Below are positions 6,579-15,996 of a stretch of DNA of 28,564 nucleotides, piece after piece. Both the position numbers and the translations under genes were made by a program. Origin of the DNA: Ruminococcus sp. UBA1394 (GTDB lineage Bacteria > Bacillota > Clostridia > Oscillospirales > Ruminococcaceae); NCBI GenBank assembly GCA_002305725.1, contig DBQM01000056.1, positions 102,698 through 131,261 on the forward strand, written 5' to 3'. Within the stretch, counting starts at the first letter, position 1; the number at the start of each line of letters is the position of its first letter. The notes beneath the pieces were generated by a model. That model had not been told where the DNA came from and made no database searches. It saw only the letters and a program-made list of their open reading frames with translations.

Positions 6579-7880
6579 ATGGTTAAGGTTATAGGCGGAG
6601 GACTTGCCGGCTGTGAGGCGGCATGGCAGATTGCAAACGCCGGAATTGAAGTTGAGCTTTATGAAATGAAGCCTCATAAATACACTCCGGCGCATCATTA
6701 CAAGGGACTGGCAGAGCTTGTCTGCTCCAATTCCCTCAAAGCAGCAAGGCATGATTCCGCCGCCGGACTTTTAAAAGAGGAAATGGAAAAGCTGGGCTCG
6801 CTCATAGTACCCTGCGCAAAGGCAAACGCCGTTGAGGCAGGGGGCGCACTGGCAGTTGACAGGGAAAATTTCTCCGACAGCGTTACTGAAAAAATTATGT
6901 CAAATCCGCTTATAAAAGTAATAGACAAAGGGGTTGAGGAAATTCCGGAGGATGGCATTGTTATAATCGCAACAGGTCCTCTTACAGCCGGCGGACTGGC
7001 TGAGAGTATCAGAAAAAAGTGCGGCGACTACTTAAGCTTCTTTGACGCCGCTGCTCCTATTGTTACCTATGAAAGTCTTGACAAGGAAAAGGTTTTCTTT
7101 GCCTCTCGCTATGACAGGGGTGACGCTGACTATATAAACTGTCCCATGAACAAGGAAGAGTACCTTGCCTTTTACAATGCCCTTATCACTGCTGAAAGTG
7201 CACCGCTGAAAGAATTTGACAAAAGAGATTTCAAGGTATACGAGGGCTGTATGCCTGTGGAGGTGCTGGCAAAAAGGGGAGAGGACACAATGCGTTTCGG
7301 TCCTCTTAAACCGGTGGGACTTATCGACAAGAGAACCGGAAAGCGACCTTATGCAGTGGTTCAGCTGAGAAAGGAAAACGCAGAAGGGACTATGTATAAC
7401 CTTGTGGGATTCCAGACTAATCTGAAATTCGGGGAGCAGAAAAGAGTGTTTTCAATGATAACAGGTCTTGAAAATGCGGAGTTTGTGCGCTATGGGGTAA
7501 TGCACAGAAATTCCTTTATTGACAGCCCGAAACTGCTCAGTCCCGATTACAGTCTTAAAGAAAATCCGGACATCTTCTTTGCCGGACAGATTACAGGCGT
7601 TGAGGGGTATATAGAATCTGCGGCAAGCGGAATTATGGCTGGCATTAACGCCGTAAAGCGCATCAAGGGCGAAGAACCGCTGATACTGCCCCAGGAAACC
7701 ATGATCGGAGCACTGACTGCCTATATAAGCGGAGGGTGCAGCGGAGAGTTTCAGCCTATGGGGTGCAATATGGGTATTCTGCCCGACCTGCCGGTGAGGA
7801 TAAAGGACAAGAAGCAAAAGTATGCCGCCTATGCCGACAGGGCAATTGAGGCATTGGACATTACATTAAAAAAGAGTTGA
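6579..7880 (+). CDS. trmFO: Methylenetetrahydrofolate-tRNA-(uracil-54-C5)-methyltransferase
   Basis: Makes ribothymidine (m5U54) in the T-loop of tRNA, using methylenetetrahydrofolate as carbon source and FADH2 as reductant. 433 aa, normal length. Seen: the dinucleotide-binding VIGGGLAGCEAAW (4-16), LVCSNSLKAARHDSAAGLL with Cys49, YEGCMPVEVLAKRG with Cys224 (the two Cys positions conserved in the family, C53 and C226 in Bacillus), DTMRFGPLKPVGL, and a C-terminal GQITGVEGYIESAASG. AAAGGAG before the ATG at 6579 is a strong binding site. It lies directly after topA, the usual Firmicutes arrangement. Confidence 0.97.
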   Translation: MVKVIGGGLAGCEAAWQIANAGIEVELYEMKPHKYTPAHHYKGLAELVCSNSLKAARHDSAAGLLKEEMEKLGSLIVPCAKANAVEAGGALAVDRENFSDSVTEKIMSNPLIKVIDKGVEEIPEDGIVIIATGPLTAGGLAESIRKKCGDYLSFFDAAAPIVTYESLDKEKVFFASRYDRGDADYINCPMNKEEYLAFYNALITAESAPLKEFDKRDFKVYEGCMPVEVLAKRGEDTMRFGPLKPVGLIDKRTGKRPYAVVQLRKENAEGTMYNLVGFQTNLKFGEQKRVFSMITGLENAEFVRYGVMHRNSFIDSPKLLSPDYSLKENPDIFFAGQITGVEGYIESAASGIMAGINAVKRIKGEEPLILPQETMIGALTAYISGGCSGEFQPMGCNMGILPDLPVRIKDKKQKYAAYADRAIEALDITLKKS

Positions 7881-7885
7881 TACAG

Positions 7886-8869
7886 ATGAAAATTATTGTT
7901 GACGCATTCGGCGGTGACAATGCACCTCTTGAAGTGATAAAGGGGTGCAGGGACGCCATAAATAATCTCGGAGTTGAAATCACACTTACGGGTGACAAAG
8001 CTAAAATTGAAAATACCGCAAAGGAAAACGGTATTGATATTTCGGACATGGATATAATACATACCGAATCGGTCATAGACATTCACGAAAAGCCGACTGA
8101 AATTATCAAAAGCCGCAGCGACTGCTCAATGGCGCTGGGACTTAAAGCGCTGAGTGAAAACGGCGGTGACGCATTTGTAAGCGCAGGCAGTTCGGGAGCG
8201 CTTGTTGTGGGTTCTACCTTTATCACAAAGCGTATAAAGGGTATAAAGAGAGTTGTTATGGCGCCTATTCTGCCTACTGCAAAAGGTCACGTTATGCTTG
8301 TTGACGGAGGGGCAAATGACGACTGCCGTCCGGAAATGCTTCTGCAGTTCGGACTTATGGCGTCTGCCTACATGGAAAAGGTCAAGGGTATTGCAAAGCC
8401 GAGAGTGGGACTTATAAACATCGGCGCAGAGGATACAAAGGGCAGAGAGCTTGAAGTTGAAGCATACAAACTGCTCAAAGACTCCGGACTGAATTTCTGC
8501 GGAAACCTTGAGGCAAGAGAACTGCCGAAGGGCGAATTTGACGTTGCGGTCACAGACGGCTTTACAGGAAATGTTGTGCTGAAACTTTACGAGGGAATGG
8601 GTTCATTCTTTGCAGGAAAGCTGAAAGATATCTATTCCGGCGTTCTGGGAAAACTGTCCGCACTTCTGACCTATGGCAAAATAAAGGAATTCAGAAAGCA
8701 GATGGACTACACCGAAGAGGGCGGAGCAGTACTGCTTGGAGTAAACAAGCCGGTAATCAAGGCACACGGCAGCTCTGACGCAAAGGCGTTTTACAATGCT
8801 ATAAGACAGGCAAAGGCGTGTGTTGACGGAAATGTCACACAGACTATTATAGATTCAATCGGAAAATAA
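7886..8869 (+). CDS. plsX: Phosphate acyltransferase PlsX
   Basis: Turns acyl-ACP and phosphate into acyl-phosphate, the donor for PlsY in phospholipid synthesis; a peripheral membrane enzyme. About 327 aa from the ATG at 7886. A TTG at 7877 is in frame, but the ATG gives the family N-terminus MKIIVDAFGGDNAP. Seen also: VSAGSSGALVVGSTFI, LVDGGANDDCRPEMLLQFG, LINIGAEDTKGRELE, DVAVTDGFTGNVVLKLYEG and a C-terminal GGAVLLGVNKPVIKAHGSSD. Only 5 bases separate it from trmFO. The fab genes and acpP that usually lie between plsX and rnc are absent; rnc follows at 17 bases. Confidence 0.96.
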   Translation: MKIIVDAFGGDNAPLEVIKGCRDAINNLGVEITLTGDKAKIENTAKENGIDISDMDIIHTESVIDIHEKPTEIIKSRSDCSMALGLKALSENGGDAFVSAGSSGALVVGSTFITKRIKGIKRVVMAPILPTAKGHVMLVDGGANDDCRPEMLLQFGLMASAYMEKVKGIAKPRVGLINIGAEDTKGRELEVEAYKLLKDSGLNFCGNLEARELPKGEFDVAVTDGFTGNVVLKLYEGMGSFFAGKLKDIYSGVLGKLSALLTYGKIKEFRKQMDYTEEGGAVLLGVNKPVIKAHGSSDAKAFYNAIRQAKACVDGNVTQTIIDSIGK

Positions 8870-8886
8870 AAGGCGGTGAAAAACAA

Positions 8887-9591
8887 ATGGAACAGCTTTT
8901 GGAGCGTTTAGGGGACTTTGAAAAGAATCTCAGATACACTTTTAAAAACAGGCAGCTGCTTATTGAGGCGTTATCTCATTCCTCCTATGCCAACGAAAAA
9001 AAGAAGTCAAGGCACAGCAATGAAAGACTGGAGTTTTTAGGCGACAGCGTTCTTTCAATCGTGGTTTCACAGTATCTGTTCAAGCATTTTACACATCTTC
9101 CGGAGGGAGAGCTTACAAAAATAAGAGCGTCGCTGGTATGCGAAAAATCCCTTTACGAATTTGCAAAGCAGATACATCTGGGCGATTTCATTCTGCTGGG
9201 CAAGGGCGAGGAAAACACTGGCGGACGTGAAAGACCGTCCATTTTGGCGGACGCTTTTGAGGCAGTCATTGCCGCAATCTATCTTGACGGCGGTATTGAT
9301 GCGGCAACAGAATATGTTCTGCGTTTTGTTCCGGAGGATATTGACAGCAGAAAGTCGTCGGCTTTCAACGACTACAAAACTGTCTTACAGGAAATCATTC
9401 AGAAAAATCCGGAAGAAAAGGTTGAATATCATCTTGCCGGTCAGTCGGGACCTGACCATAACAAAGCATTTAAGGTAGAGGTATGCCTTAATTCAAACGT
9501 TATCGGTACGGGAATCGGCAAGAGCAAGAAAGAGGCTGAACAGATGGCGGCAAAAGAGGCGCTGGAGCTTATGGGATATGAAACACAGTAA
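8887..9591 (+). CDS. rnc: Ribonuclease III
   Basis: Cuts double-stranded RNA, including rRNA precursors. 234 aa, normal length. Seen: the catalytic domain with signature NERLEFLGDS (Glu49 and Asp53), the second metal site ADAFEAVIAAIYLDGG (Asp122 and Glu125), and a C-terminal double-stranded RNA-binding domain from about 160 (DYKTVLQEIIQ, GPDHNKAFKVEV, GIGKSKKEAEQMAAKEAL). GGCGG-type binding site before the ATG. It overlaps the next gene by 14 bases. Confidence 0.97.
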   Translation: MEQLLERLGDFEKNLRYTFKNRQLLIEALSHSSYANEKKKSRHSNERLEFLGDSVLSIVVSQYLFKHFTHLPEGELTKIRASLVCEKSLYEFAKQIHLGDFILLGKGEENTGGRERPSILADAFEAVIAAIYLDGGIDAATEYVLRFVPEDIDSRKSSAFNDYKTVLQEIIQKNPEEKVEYHLAGQSGPDHNKAFKVEVCLNSNVIGTGIGKSKKEAEQMAAKEALELMGYETQ

Positions 9592-10570
9592 TATTTCCAT
9601 ATTCGTACCCCATGCCGGATGTCCGCATCAATGCAGCTTCTGCAATCAGAAAACCATCAGCGGCGCACAGAAAGCACCGTCAGCGGAAGACGTTCACCGA
9701 ATCTGCCGTCAGGCAATGAGTGAAGTAAAAGACAGGCGCAACTGCGAAATCGCCTTTTTCGGCGGCAGTTTTACCGCTATTGAACGCATTTATATGCTTG
9801 AACTTCTTGAAGCGGCGAAGTGCTATTTAGGCGAAAACGGCTTTAAAGGTATCAGAATTTCAACCCGCCCCGATTTTATTGACAGGGAGATACTTGATAT
9901 TCTCAAAGAGTACGGCGTTACCGCAATTGAACTGGGCGCACAGAGCATGAAAGACAAGGTACTGAGTGCCAACGAAAGAGGTCATACCGCCGAGGACGTT
10001 CAAAGGGCGTCTGCGCTTATCCGTGATTACGGCTTTGAACTGGGTTTGCAGATGATGGTGGGACTTTATCAGAGTACCCTTAATGACGAGCTTGACACCA
10101 TGAAGAAAATCATTAAAATTTACCCCGATACCGTGAGGATTTATCCTGTGGTGGTGCTTAAAGGGACTAAGCTTGGGGAACTTTATGAATCCGGCGAATA
10201 TAAGCTTATGCCTTTTGATACGGTGGTTGAACTTTGCGGAAGAATGCTTGCGGAGTTTGACAATAAAGGAATAGAGGTCATAAAGTGCGGACTCCATGCG
10301 TCGGACGGCGTTGAGGGGGACATGGTGGCTGGATACTATCACCCTGCATTCAGAGAACTCTGCGAAAGCTGGATTTACAGACAGGCTGTTGAAAAAGCAG
10401 TAGGTGAAAATTCCGGCGGTACGGTTAAGCTTGCAGTGAATCCGTCTTGTATCAGCAAGGCGCTGGGGCATAAGAAATCCAACGTTGAATATTTCAGGAA
10501 AAGGGGCATTGATATAAAGGTTGTCGGAGATAAGGAAATTCCGAAATATCAGTGCGAAATCAGAGGGTAA
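9578..10570 (+). CDS. Radical SAM protein, Elp3-like
   Basis: 330 aa. Seen: a cluster motif CPHQCSFC with Cys15, Cys19 and Cys22 in exact CxxxCxxC spacing, then FFGGSFTAIER (a GGT/S-type motif that contacts the methionine end of SAM), STRPDFIDREILDIL, TAIELGAQSMKDKVL and LQMMVGLYQST. These fit the Elp3/HemN-like radical SAM fold. The GNAT acetyltransferase domain of true Elp3 is missing. Its substrate is unknown; genes of this kind beside rnc and smc are common in Clostridia, so it is a conserved local partner and not an insertion. It overlaps rnc by 14 bases, and smc starts 3 bases after its stop, which points to coupled translation. Confidence 0.85.
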   Translation: MKHSNISIFVPHAGCPHQCSFCNQKTISGAQKAPSAEDVHRICRQAMSEVKDRRNCEIAFFGGSFTAIERIYMLELLEAAKCYLGENGFKGIRISTRPDFIDREILDILKEYGVTAIELGAQSMKDKVLSANERGHTAEDVQRASALIRDYGFELGLQMMVGLYQSTLNDELDTMKKIIKIYPDTVRIYPVVVLKGTKLGELYESGEYKLMPFDTVVELCGRMLAEFDNKGIEVIKCGLHASDGVEGDMVAGYYHPAFRELCESWIYRQAVEKAVGENSGGTVKLAVNPSCISKALGHKKSNVEYFRKRGIDIKVVGDKEIPKYQCEIRG

Positions 10571-10573
10571 TAT

Positions 10574-13500
10574 ATGTATTTAAAATCACTGGAATTACAG
10601 GGCTTCAAGTCCTTTCCGGATAAAATAAAGCTGAACTTTGACAAGGGTCTGACGGCGGTTGTCGGCCCTAACGGCAGCGGAAAAAGTAATATCGGCGATT
10701 CTATCAGATGGGTTTTAGGGGAGCAGTCCACAAAAACTCTGCGAGGAAACAAAATGGAAGATGTTATTTTTTCCGGTACTGTTGCGAGAAAGCCGGTAGG
10801 GTTTGCAATGGTAACGCTGACGCTGGACAATTCAGACAGAGCGCTCAACAGCGATGATGACGAGGTAAGCGTTACACGAAAGCTTTACAGAAGCGGCGAA
10901 AGTGAATACAAGATTAACGGCAAAAACGTCCGTCTGAAAGACATAAACGAGCTTTTTATGGATACCGGTCTTGGACGTGACGGCTATTCTATTATCGGTC
11001 AGGGCAGGATTGCGGAGATAGTCAGCGCAAAAAGCAATGAGCGCCGTGACATTTTTGAAGAGGCGGCGGGTATTTCCAAATTCCGCTACAAAAAGACCGA
11101 GGCTGAAAGAAAGCTTACTGCCGCACAGGAAAATCTGCTCCGACTGAACGATATCGTGTCGGAACTGGAGGGACGTGTCGGTCCGCTTAAAGCACAGGCT
11201 GAAAAGGCTGAGAAATTCGTGGTACTGGCGCAGGAGAGAAAAAAGCTTGAGATTTCAGTCTGGGTGCACCGTATAGGCGAACTGAAAGAAAAGCTTGATG
11301 TACTGGAAAATTCTCTGCTCATGAACAAGAACGAGTACGAAAATATCCAGAACGATATTGAGCGTGAGGAACAGAAAATCAATGACGGTTACAGGAAAAT
11401 CCAGGAAAGCTCCATTAAAGTTGAACAGCTGAGAGAGCAGATTCTTGAAACGGAAAAGCAGTCTTCACAGTTTAAATCAGACATTGCCGTTTTTGAAAAC
11501 GATATTTCTCACAGCGAGATAAGCCTTAAATCTATTGAGGAGCAGAAAAACTCCCTTTCGGAAAATGAACTGAAACTCAAAGAGGATATTGACCGGAAGC
11601 TTAATGAGATATCTGAAATTGACGGGGAAATAAAAGACCTTGCGGCAAAGCTTTCAGAAGTTGAAAAAGGTTTTGAGCAGGCACAGCTTGAGGATGAAAC
11701 CTTAGGCAAAAGCTCCGACAAAACAGGCAATGAGATAAATCAGCTTTACATAAAACAGAGCGAATGCCGTTCGGAAATTGCAGGGGCGCAGTCGGCGGAA
11801 ATTGACGCCGAGGAACAGCTGAAAGCAATGTCCGGACAGGAAAATCAGCTTAAAGAACAGGCAGAGCAGTACGCAAAGGAAAAAGCGGAAATTGCCGACG
11901 GTATAAAGGCGGCTGACGAGAAAACGCAGGAACTGAAAAACAAGTTCCAGGGCTATACCAATCTTTACAACGACAAGCAGAATAAGCTTGCCGCACTCAA
12001 AAAGGAACAGGAAAATCTGAGCCTTGCCATAAAGGAAAAGGAGCAGAGAAAAAAACTGCTTACCGACCTTGAAAACAATATGGAGGGTTTTGCACGTTCC
12101 GTAAAGGAAATTATGAAAGCCTCTTCACAGGGCAGAATCAGCGGTATCAGAGGTACTGTTGCACAGCTTATAAGCGTAAAACAGGAGTACTCCACAGCCA
12201 TTGAAACGGCGCTGGGCGGAGCAATGCAGAATATTGTGGTTGAGGACGATACCGCCGCAAAACGCTGTATCAGAATGCTAAAAGAAAACCGCTCCGGACG
12301 TGCGACTTTTCTGCCTATGACCTCGGTAAAGGGGTACACCTTAAACGAACCCCGTCTTTCCTCTGAAAACGGCTTTGTTGCTTTAGGCAGCGAGCTTGTG
12401 GAGTATGACGGACAGTACAGCGGAATTGTAAATTCACTTTTAGGCAGAACAGCCGTTGCGGATGATATTGACAGCGCCGCTGTGATTGCAAAAAAATACG
12501 GCTATAAGTTCCGTATTGTAACTCTTGACGGACAGGTCGTAAATGCCGGAGGTTCGTTCACAGGCGGTTCGGCGGTGCATTCCGCAGGCGTATTTTCCCG
12601 TAAAAATGAGATGGACGCTCTTGCCGGACAGATTGAGGAATTTAACAGAAAGCTTGAAGATGGCAATGGTAATATCCATAAGCTGAGCGCAGTTGTGCAG
12701 AAGCTTATGGTGCAGATAGACGGTGTCAAAGCCGAGCAGACTGAGATTTTGCAGGACAAGATAAGATTCGAGTCTGAGCTGTCAAGAGTTGAGGCACTGG
12801 AAAAGCAGACTCTTTCACAGCTTAATGACTATACAAGCCGGCTTTCCTCTTTAAAGGAGAGAAAGGAAAAGTCTGCGCTTATTATTGCAAATGCGCAGAA
12901 AAAACTTGCGGAAACAGAACAGCTTATAAAATCTGCCGAGGAAAATCTTGCAAGGGAACAGGGAAAAAAGGAAGATATCCGCAGTCGGAGAGAGTCACTT
13001 TCCGCTGAGATGTCCGCCCTTAAAATTAAGGCGGCTGAGCTTGCAAAGGACAGGGAATCTGCCGAAAGAGAGCTTGAAAATTTAAAAAGCGGCAGCCAGA
13101 ATGCGGCTGAAACACTTATTTCCCTTGAAAACAGCAAAAAGGAACTTGAAACTCTCATAAGCGAGAAAAAAGCGGAAATTGAAAGCCGTAAAAAATCCCT
13201 TGAGGAAATAAGCGGCGCAGTTGTGAAGTATAATAATGATATAAAGCACTGGCAGACTGTTCATTCCGAGCAGGATATCTATGTCGAGAACCTCAGAAAG
13301 GGCGTTAAGGAACTTAACGAGGCTAAGGAAAAGTATTCCGGAGAGATATCCAAGACGGAGGAAAGAAAGAACGCCGCACAGCGTGACTTCGACAGCATAA
13401 TAAACCAGCTTTATGAGGTATACGAGCTGACACGTTCTGAGGCGGAGGAAATCGCCGAAAAAATCGAGGACGTGGTTTCGGCTACAAAGCAGTTAAACGA

Positions 13501-14140
13501 GATAAAGGGCAAGATAAGAGCGCTGGGTAATGTAAACGTGGGTGCAATCGAGGAATACAAGGAAGTTTCGGAGAGATACAAATTCCTGTCCGAACAGCTT
13601 GCGGACGTTCGCTCCTCAAAGAGAGAACTTGAAAAACTCATTGAGGAACTGACCCAGGATATGTGCCGTATTTTTGCGGAAAGCTTTGTTATAATAAATA
13701 ATAACTTCAAGGAAATTTTCACGGAACTTTTCGGCGGCGGAAAGGCTGAGCTTATCCTCAGTGACCCCGAAAACGTTCTTGAATCGGGCATTGAAATAAG
13801 AGTCGCACCGCCGGGAAAGGTCATCAAAAACCTTATTTCACTTTCGGGCGGAGAGCAGTCGTTTGTTGCTATTTGCATTTATTTTGCCATACTCCGTCTG
13901 CGTCCGGCGCCGTTTTGTATTCTCGATGAGATAGACGCCGCACTGGATGAGGTAAACGTTAAAAAGTATGCACAGTATCTGAAAAACTTTACGGATAAAA
14001 CACAGTTTGTACTTGTTACCCACAGGCGAAGTGCCATGGAGGAGGCAAACGTTCTTTACGGCGTTACAATGCAGGAGGACGGCATTTCCAAACTTCTGAG
14101 AATGGAACAGGTTGACATTGACGATGCCGTACAGCAGTAG
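10574..14140 (+). CDS. smc: Chromosome segregation protein SMC
   Basis: ATPase of the Smc-ScpAB condensin, which compacts and separates replicated origins. 1188 aa, full length. Seen: the N-terminal head with Walker A GPNGSGKSN (31-39) and IIGQGRIAEIV, long charged coiled coils (about 165-510 and 675-1020), a hinge at about 515-675 (AQLISVKQEYSTAIETALGG, TLDGQVVNAGGSFTGGSA), and the C-terminal head with LSGGEQSFVAI and Walker B FCILDEIDAALDE at about 1090-1130. AGAGGG precedes the ATG. ftsY follows after 17 bases, as in Bacillus. ScpA and ScpB are not in the window. Confidence 0.98.
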   Translation: MYLKSLELQGFKSFPDKIKLNFDKGLTAVVGPNGSGKSNIGDSIRWVLGEQSTKTLRGNKMEDVIFSGTVARKPVGFAMVTLTLDNSDRALNSDDDEVSVTRKLYRSGESEYKINGKNVRLKDINELFMDTGLGRDGYSIIGQGRIAEIVSAKSNERRDIFEEAAGISKFRYKKTEAERKLTAAQENLLRLNDIVSELEGRVGPLKAQAEKAEKFVVLAQERKKLEISVWVHRIGELKEKLDVLENSLLMNKNEYENIQNDIEREEQKINDGYRKIQESSIKVEQLREQILETEKQSSQFKSDIAVFENDISHSEISLKSIEEQKNSLSENELKLKEDIDRKLNEISEIDGEIKDLAAKLSEVEKGFEQAQLEDETLGKSSDKTGNEINQLYIKQSECRSEIAGAQSAEIDAEEQLKAMSGQENQLKEQAEQYAKEKAEIADGIKAADEKTQELKNKFQGYTNLYNDKQNKLAALKKEQENLSLAIKEKEQRKKLLTDLENNMEGFARSVKEIMKASSQGRISGIRGTVAQLISVKQEYSTAIETALGGAMQNIVVEDDTAAKRCIRMLKENRSGRATFLPMTSVKGYTLNEPRLSSENGFVALGSELVEYDGQYSGIVNSLLGRTAVADDIDSAAVIAKKYGYKFRIVTLDGQVVNAGGSFTGGSAVHSAGVFSRKNEMDALAGQIEEFNRKLEDGNGNIHKLSAVVQKLMVQIDGVKAEQTEILQDKIRFESELSRVEALEKQTLSQLNDYTSRLSSLKERKEKSALIIANAQKKLAETEQLIKSAEENLAREQGKKEDIRSRRESLSAEMSALKIKAAELAKDRESAERELENLKSGSQNAAETLISLENSKKELETLISEKKAEIESRKKSLEEISGAVVKYNNDIKHWQTVHSEQDIYVENLRKGVKELNEAKEKYSGEISKTEERKNAAQRDFDSIINQLYEVYELTRSEAEEIAEKIEDVVSATKQLNEIKGKIRALGNVNVGAIEEYKEVSERYKFLSEQLADVRSSKRELEKLIEELTQDMCRIFAESFVIINNNFKEIFTELFGGGKAELILSDPENVLESGIEIRVAPPGKVIKNLISLSGGEQSFVAICIYFAILRLRPAPFCILDEIDAALDEVNVKKYAQYLKNFTDKTQFVLVTHRRSAMEEANVLYGVTMQEDGISKLLRMEQVDIDDAVQQ

Positions 14141-14157
14141 AAATGGAGGAATGACAG

Positions 14158-15114
14158 ATGGGATTTTTCAGTAAGATAAAGGACGGACTTCGCAAGACCA
14201 AGGAATCAATGGTCAAAAAGATGCAGAAGGTCGTAAATTCCTTTACCAAAATAGATGAAGACCTCTTTGAACAGCTTGAGGAAACCATGATAATGAGCGA
14301 TATGGGTGTTGAAACCTCCGTTCAGATATGTGAGGAACTGAGAAAGCGTATCAAGGAAAGAGGCGTTACAGACCCGTCTCTTATTATGGAAATGATTCAG
14401 GAGATAGTCGCAGAAATGATGGGGGACGACACAGGGCTTGACCTTTCCGTTTCACCGTCTGTTATCATGGTTATCGGAGTAAACGGCGCAGGCAAGACCA
14501 CTACAATAGGAAAGCTTTGTCATTCCTTTAAAAACGAGGGCAAAAAGGTGCTTGTTGCGGCGGCGGACACATTCCGTGCGGCAGCGATAGACCAGCTTGA
14601 AGTGTGGACACAGAGAGCCGGAGTTGATATTGTAAAACACGCCGAGGGTTCAGACCCTGCCTCCGTAGTATATGACGCAATTGCCGCCGCAAAGGCAAGA
14701 GGCTGTGATGTTCTTATCTGCGATACTGCCGGCAGACTGCACAACAAGAAAAACCTCATGGACGAACTTGCCAAAATGAACAGGATAATTGAGCGTGAAG
14801 CGCCGGAAAGCTCAAAGGAGATTCTCCTTGTGCTGGACGCTACTACCGGTCAGAACGCAGTTAATCAGGCAAAGCTTTTCAGCGAGGTTGCGCCGATAAG
14901 CGGTATTGTGCTTACAAAGCTTGACGGTACTGCAAAGGGCGGCATTGTAATTTCCATTAAGAATGAACTGGGAATACCGGTAAAGCTTATCGGCGTTGGA
15001 GAAAAAATCGACGATTTGCAGCCGTTTAACAGCCATGACTTTGTAAAGGCGCTTTTTGAACCTCTGCCGGAGAATGCAGATGCGTCTTTGCCGGAGGAAA
15101 ATGAAGATGAGTAA
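14158..15114 (+). CDS. ftsY: Signal recognition particle receptor FtsY
   Basis: Membrane-bound SRP receptor GTPase that docks ribosome-SRP complexes to the translocon. 318 aa. Seen: the N domain (about 10-95, with EDLFEQLEETMIMSDMGVET), then the G domain with P-loop GVNGAGKTTT (107-116), DTFRAAAIDQLEVW, DTAGRLHNKKNLMDEL, LTKLDGTAKGG and GVGEKIDDLQPF. The acidic A domain of the E. coli protein is absent, as is usual in Firmicutes. Instead the C-terminus ends in an acidic, Glu-rich tail (ENADASLPEENEDE). GGAGG precedes the ATG. It overlaps the next gene by 8 bases. ylxM and ffh, which often follow, are absent here. Confidence 0.97.
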   Translation: MGFFSKIKDGLRKTKESMVKKMQKVVNSFTKIDEDLFEQLEETMIMSDMGVETSVQICEELRKRIKERGVTDPSLIMEMIQEIVAEMMGDDTGLDLSVSPSVIMVIGVNGAGKTTTIGKLCHSFKNEGKKVLVAAADTFRAAAIDQLEVWTQRAGVDIVKHAEGSDPASVVYDAIAAAKARGCDVLICDTAGRLHNKKNLMDELAKMNRIIEREAPESSKEILLVLDATTGQNAVNQAKLFSEVAPISGIVLTKLDGTAKGGIVISIKNELGIPVKLIGVGEKIDDLQPFNSHDFVKALFEPLPENADASLPEENEDE

Positions 15115-15709
15115 GAAAATAATACTGGCAAGCAATAACAAAAATAAAATAAGGGAAATTTCCGAAATTCTTTTCCCACTGGGCTATGAGGTTATCTCAC
15201 AGCGTGACGCGGGAGCAGATTTTGAAGTTGAGGAAACGGGTACTACCTTTGCTGAAAATGCTGCGATAAAGGCAAGAGCAGTTTATGAGTACTGTAAAAC
15301 TGCCGTAATTGCCGACGACAGCGGTCTGGAAGTGGATTACCTAAACGGCGCACCGGGAGTTTATTCTCACAGATACGCCGGAGAAAATGCCACAGACGCT
15401 GACAGAAACAATAAACTTTTAAACGAACTTTCGGGTGTGCCGGACGAAAAAAGGGGTGCGCAGTTTACCTGCGTTATCTGCTTTATTGATGAAAACGGCA
15501 GAGAAGAATTTGTAAAGGGCGTATGCAGGGGAAAAATCGGATATGAACCAATGGGCGAAAACGGCTTTGGCTATGACCCTGTTTTTATGTGCGGGGAAAA
15601 GTCCTTTGCACAGATAAGTCCGGAGGAAAAAAATAAGATAAGCCACAGGGCAAAGGCGCTTGACGGACTTTGCTCACTTTTAAAGAAGAAAGAGGAATAC
15701 CATGCTTAA
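15107..15709 (+). CDS. rdgB: Non-canonical purine NTP pyrophosphatase (RdgB/HAM1 family)
   Basis: Removes ITP, dITP and XTP from the nucleotide pool as monophosphates and pyrophosphate. 200 aa from the ATG at 15107, normal length. GGAGG at 15093-15097 lies 9 bases before it; upstream in-frame ATGs at 15074 and 15101 are worse placed and would add a tail not seen in the family. Seen: ILASNNKNKIREISEIL (nucleotide-binding loop), ETGTTFAENAAIKARA, ADDSGLEVDYLNGAPGVYS, GENGFGYDPVF and a C-terminal ISHRAKAL. It overlaps the end of ftsY by 8 bases and the start of yhbY by 8. Confidence 0.95.
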   Translation: MSKKIILASNNKNKIREISEILFPLGYEVISQRDAGADFEVEETGTTFAENAAIKARAVYEYCKTAVIADDSGLEVDYLNGAPGVYSHRYAGENATDADRNNKLLNELSGVPDEKRGAQFTCVICFIDENGREEFVKGVCRGKIGYEPMGENGFGYDPVFMCGEKSFAQISPEEKNKISHRAKALDGLCSLLKKKEEYHA

Positions 15710-15995
15710 CAGTAAACAGAGAGCCGCTTTGAGAGGAATTGCAAGTACTCAGGACACAATTTTTCAGATTGGAAAAGGCGGAATTTCAGATACACTTATT
15801 TCACAGGTAAGCGACGCACTGAGAAAAAGAGAACTTGTAAAGCTGCGTGTACTTGACAACAGTATGTACACTGCAAGAGAGGCGGCGGAGGAAATCGCAG
15901 AGAAAACCGGTTCGGAGGTCGTTCAGGTTATCGGCAGCCGCTTTGTGCTTTTCAAGAGAAATCCAAAAGAACCGGTCATTGACATAAAACTCTGA
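15702..15995 (+). CDS. yhbY: YhbY/CRM-domain RNA-binding ribosome assembly protein
   Basis: 97 aa, one CRM (CRS1-YhbY) domain, thought to bind pre-50S particles. Seen: LNSKQRAALRGIASTQDTIF, the GKGGIS loop (the conserved GxxG RNA-binding motif), ISQVSDALRKRELVKLRVL and a C-terminal VQVIGSRFVLFKRN. It starts inside the end of rdgB and nadD follows one base after its stop. The yhbY-nadD-yqeK-rsfS order is conserved in Firmicutes. Confidence 0.93.
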   Translation: MLNSKQRAALRGIASTQDTIFQIGKGGISDTLISQVSDALRKRELVKLRVLDNSMYTAREAAEEIAEKTGSEVVQVIGSRFVLFKRNPKEPVIDIKL

Positions 15996-15996
15996 T

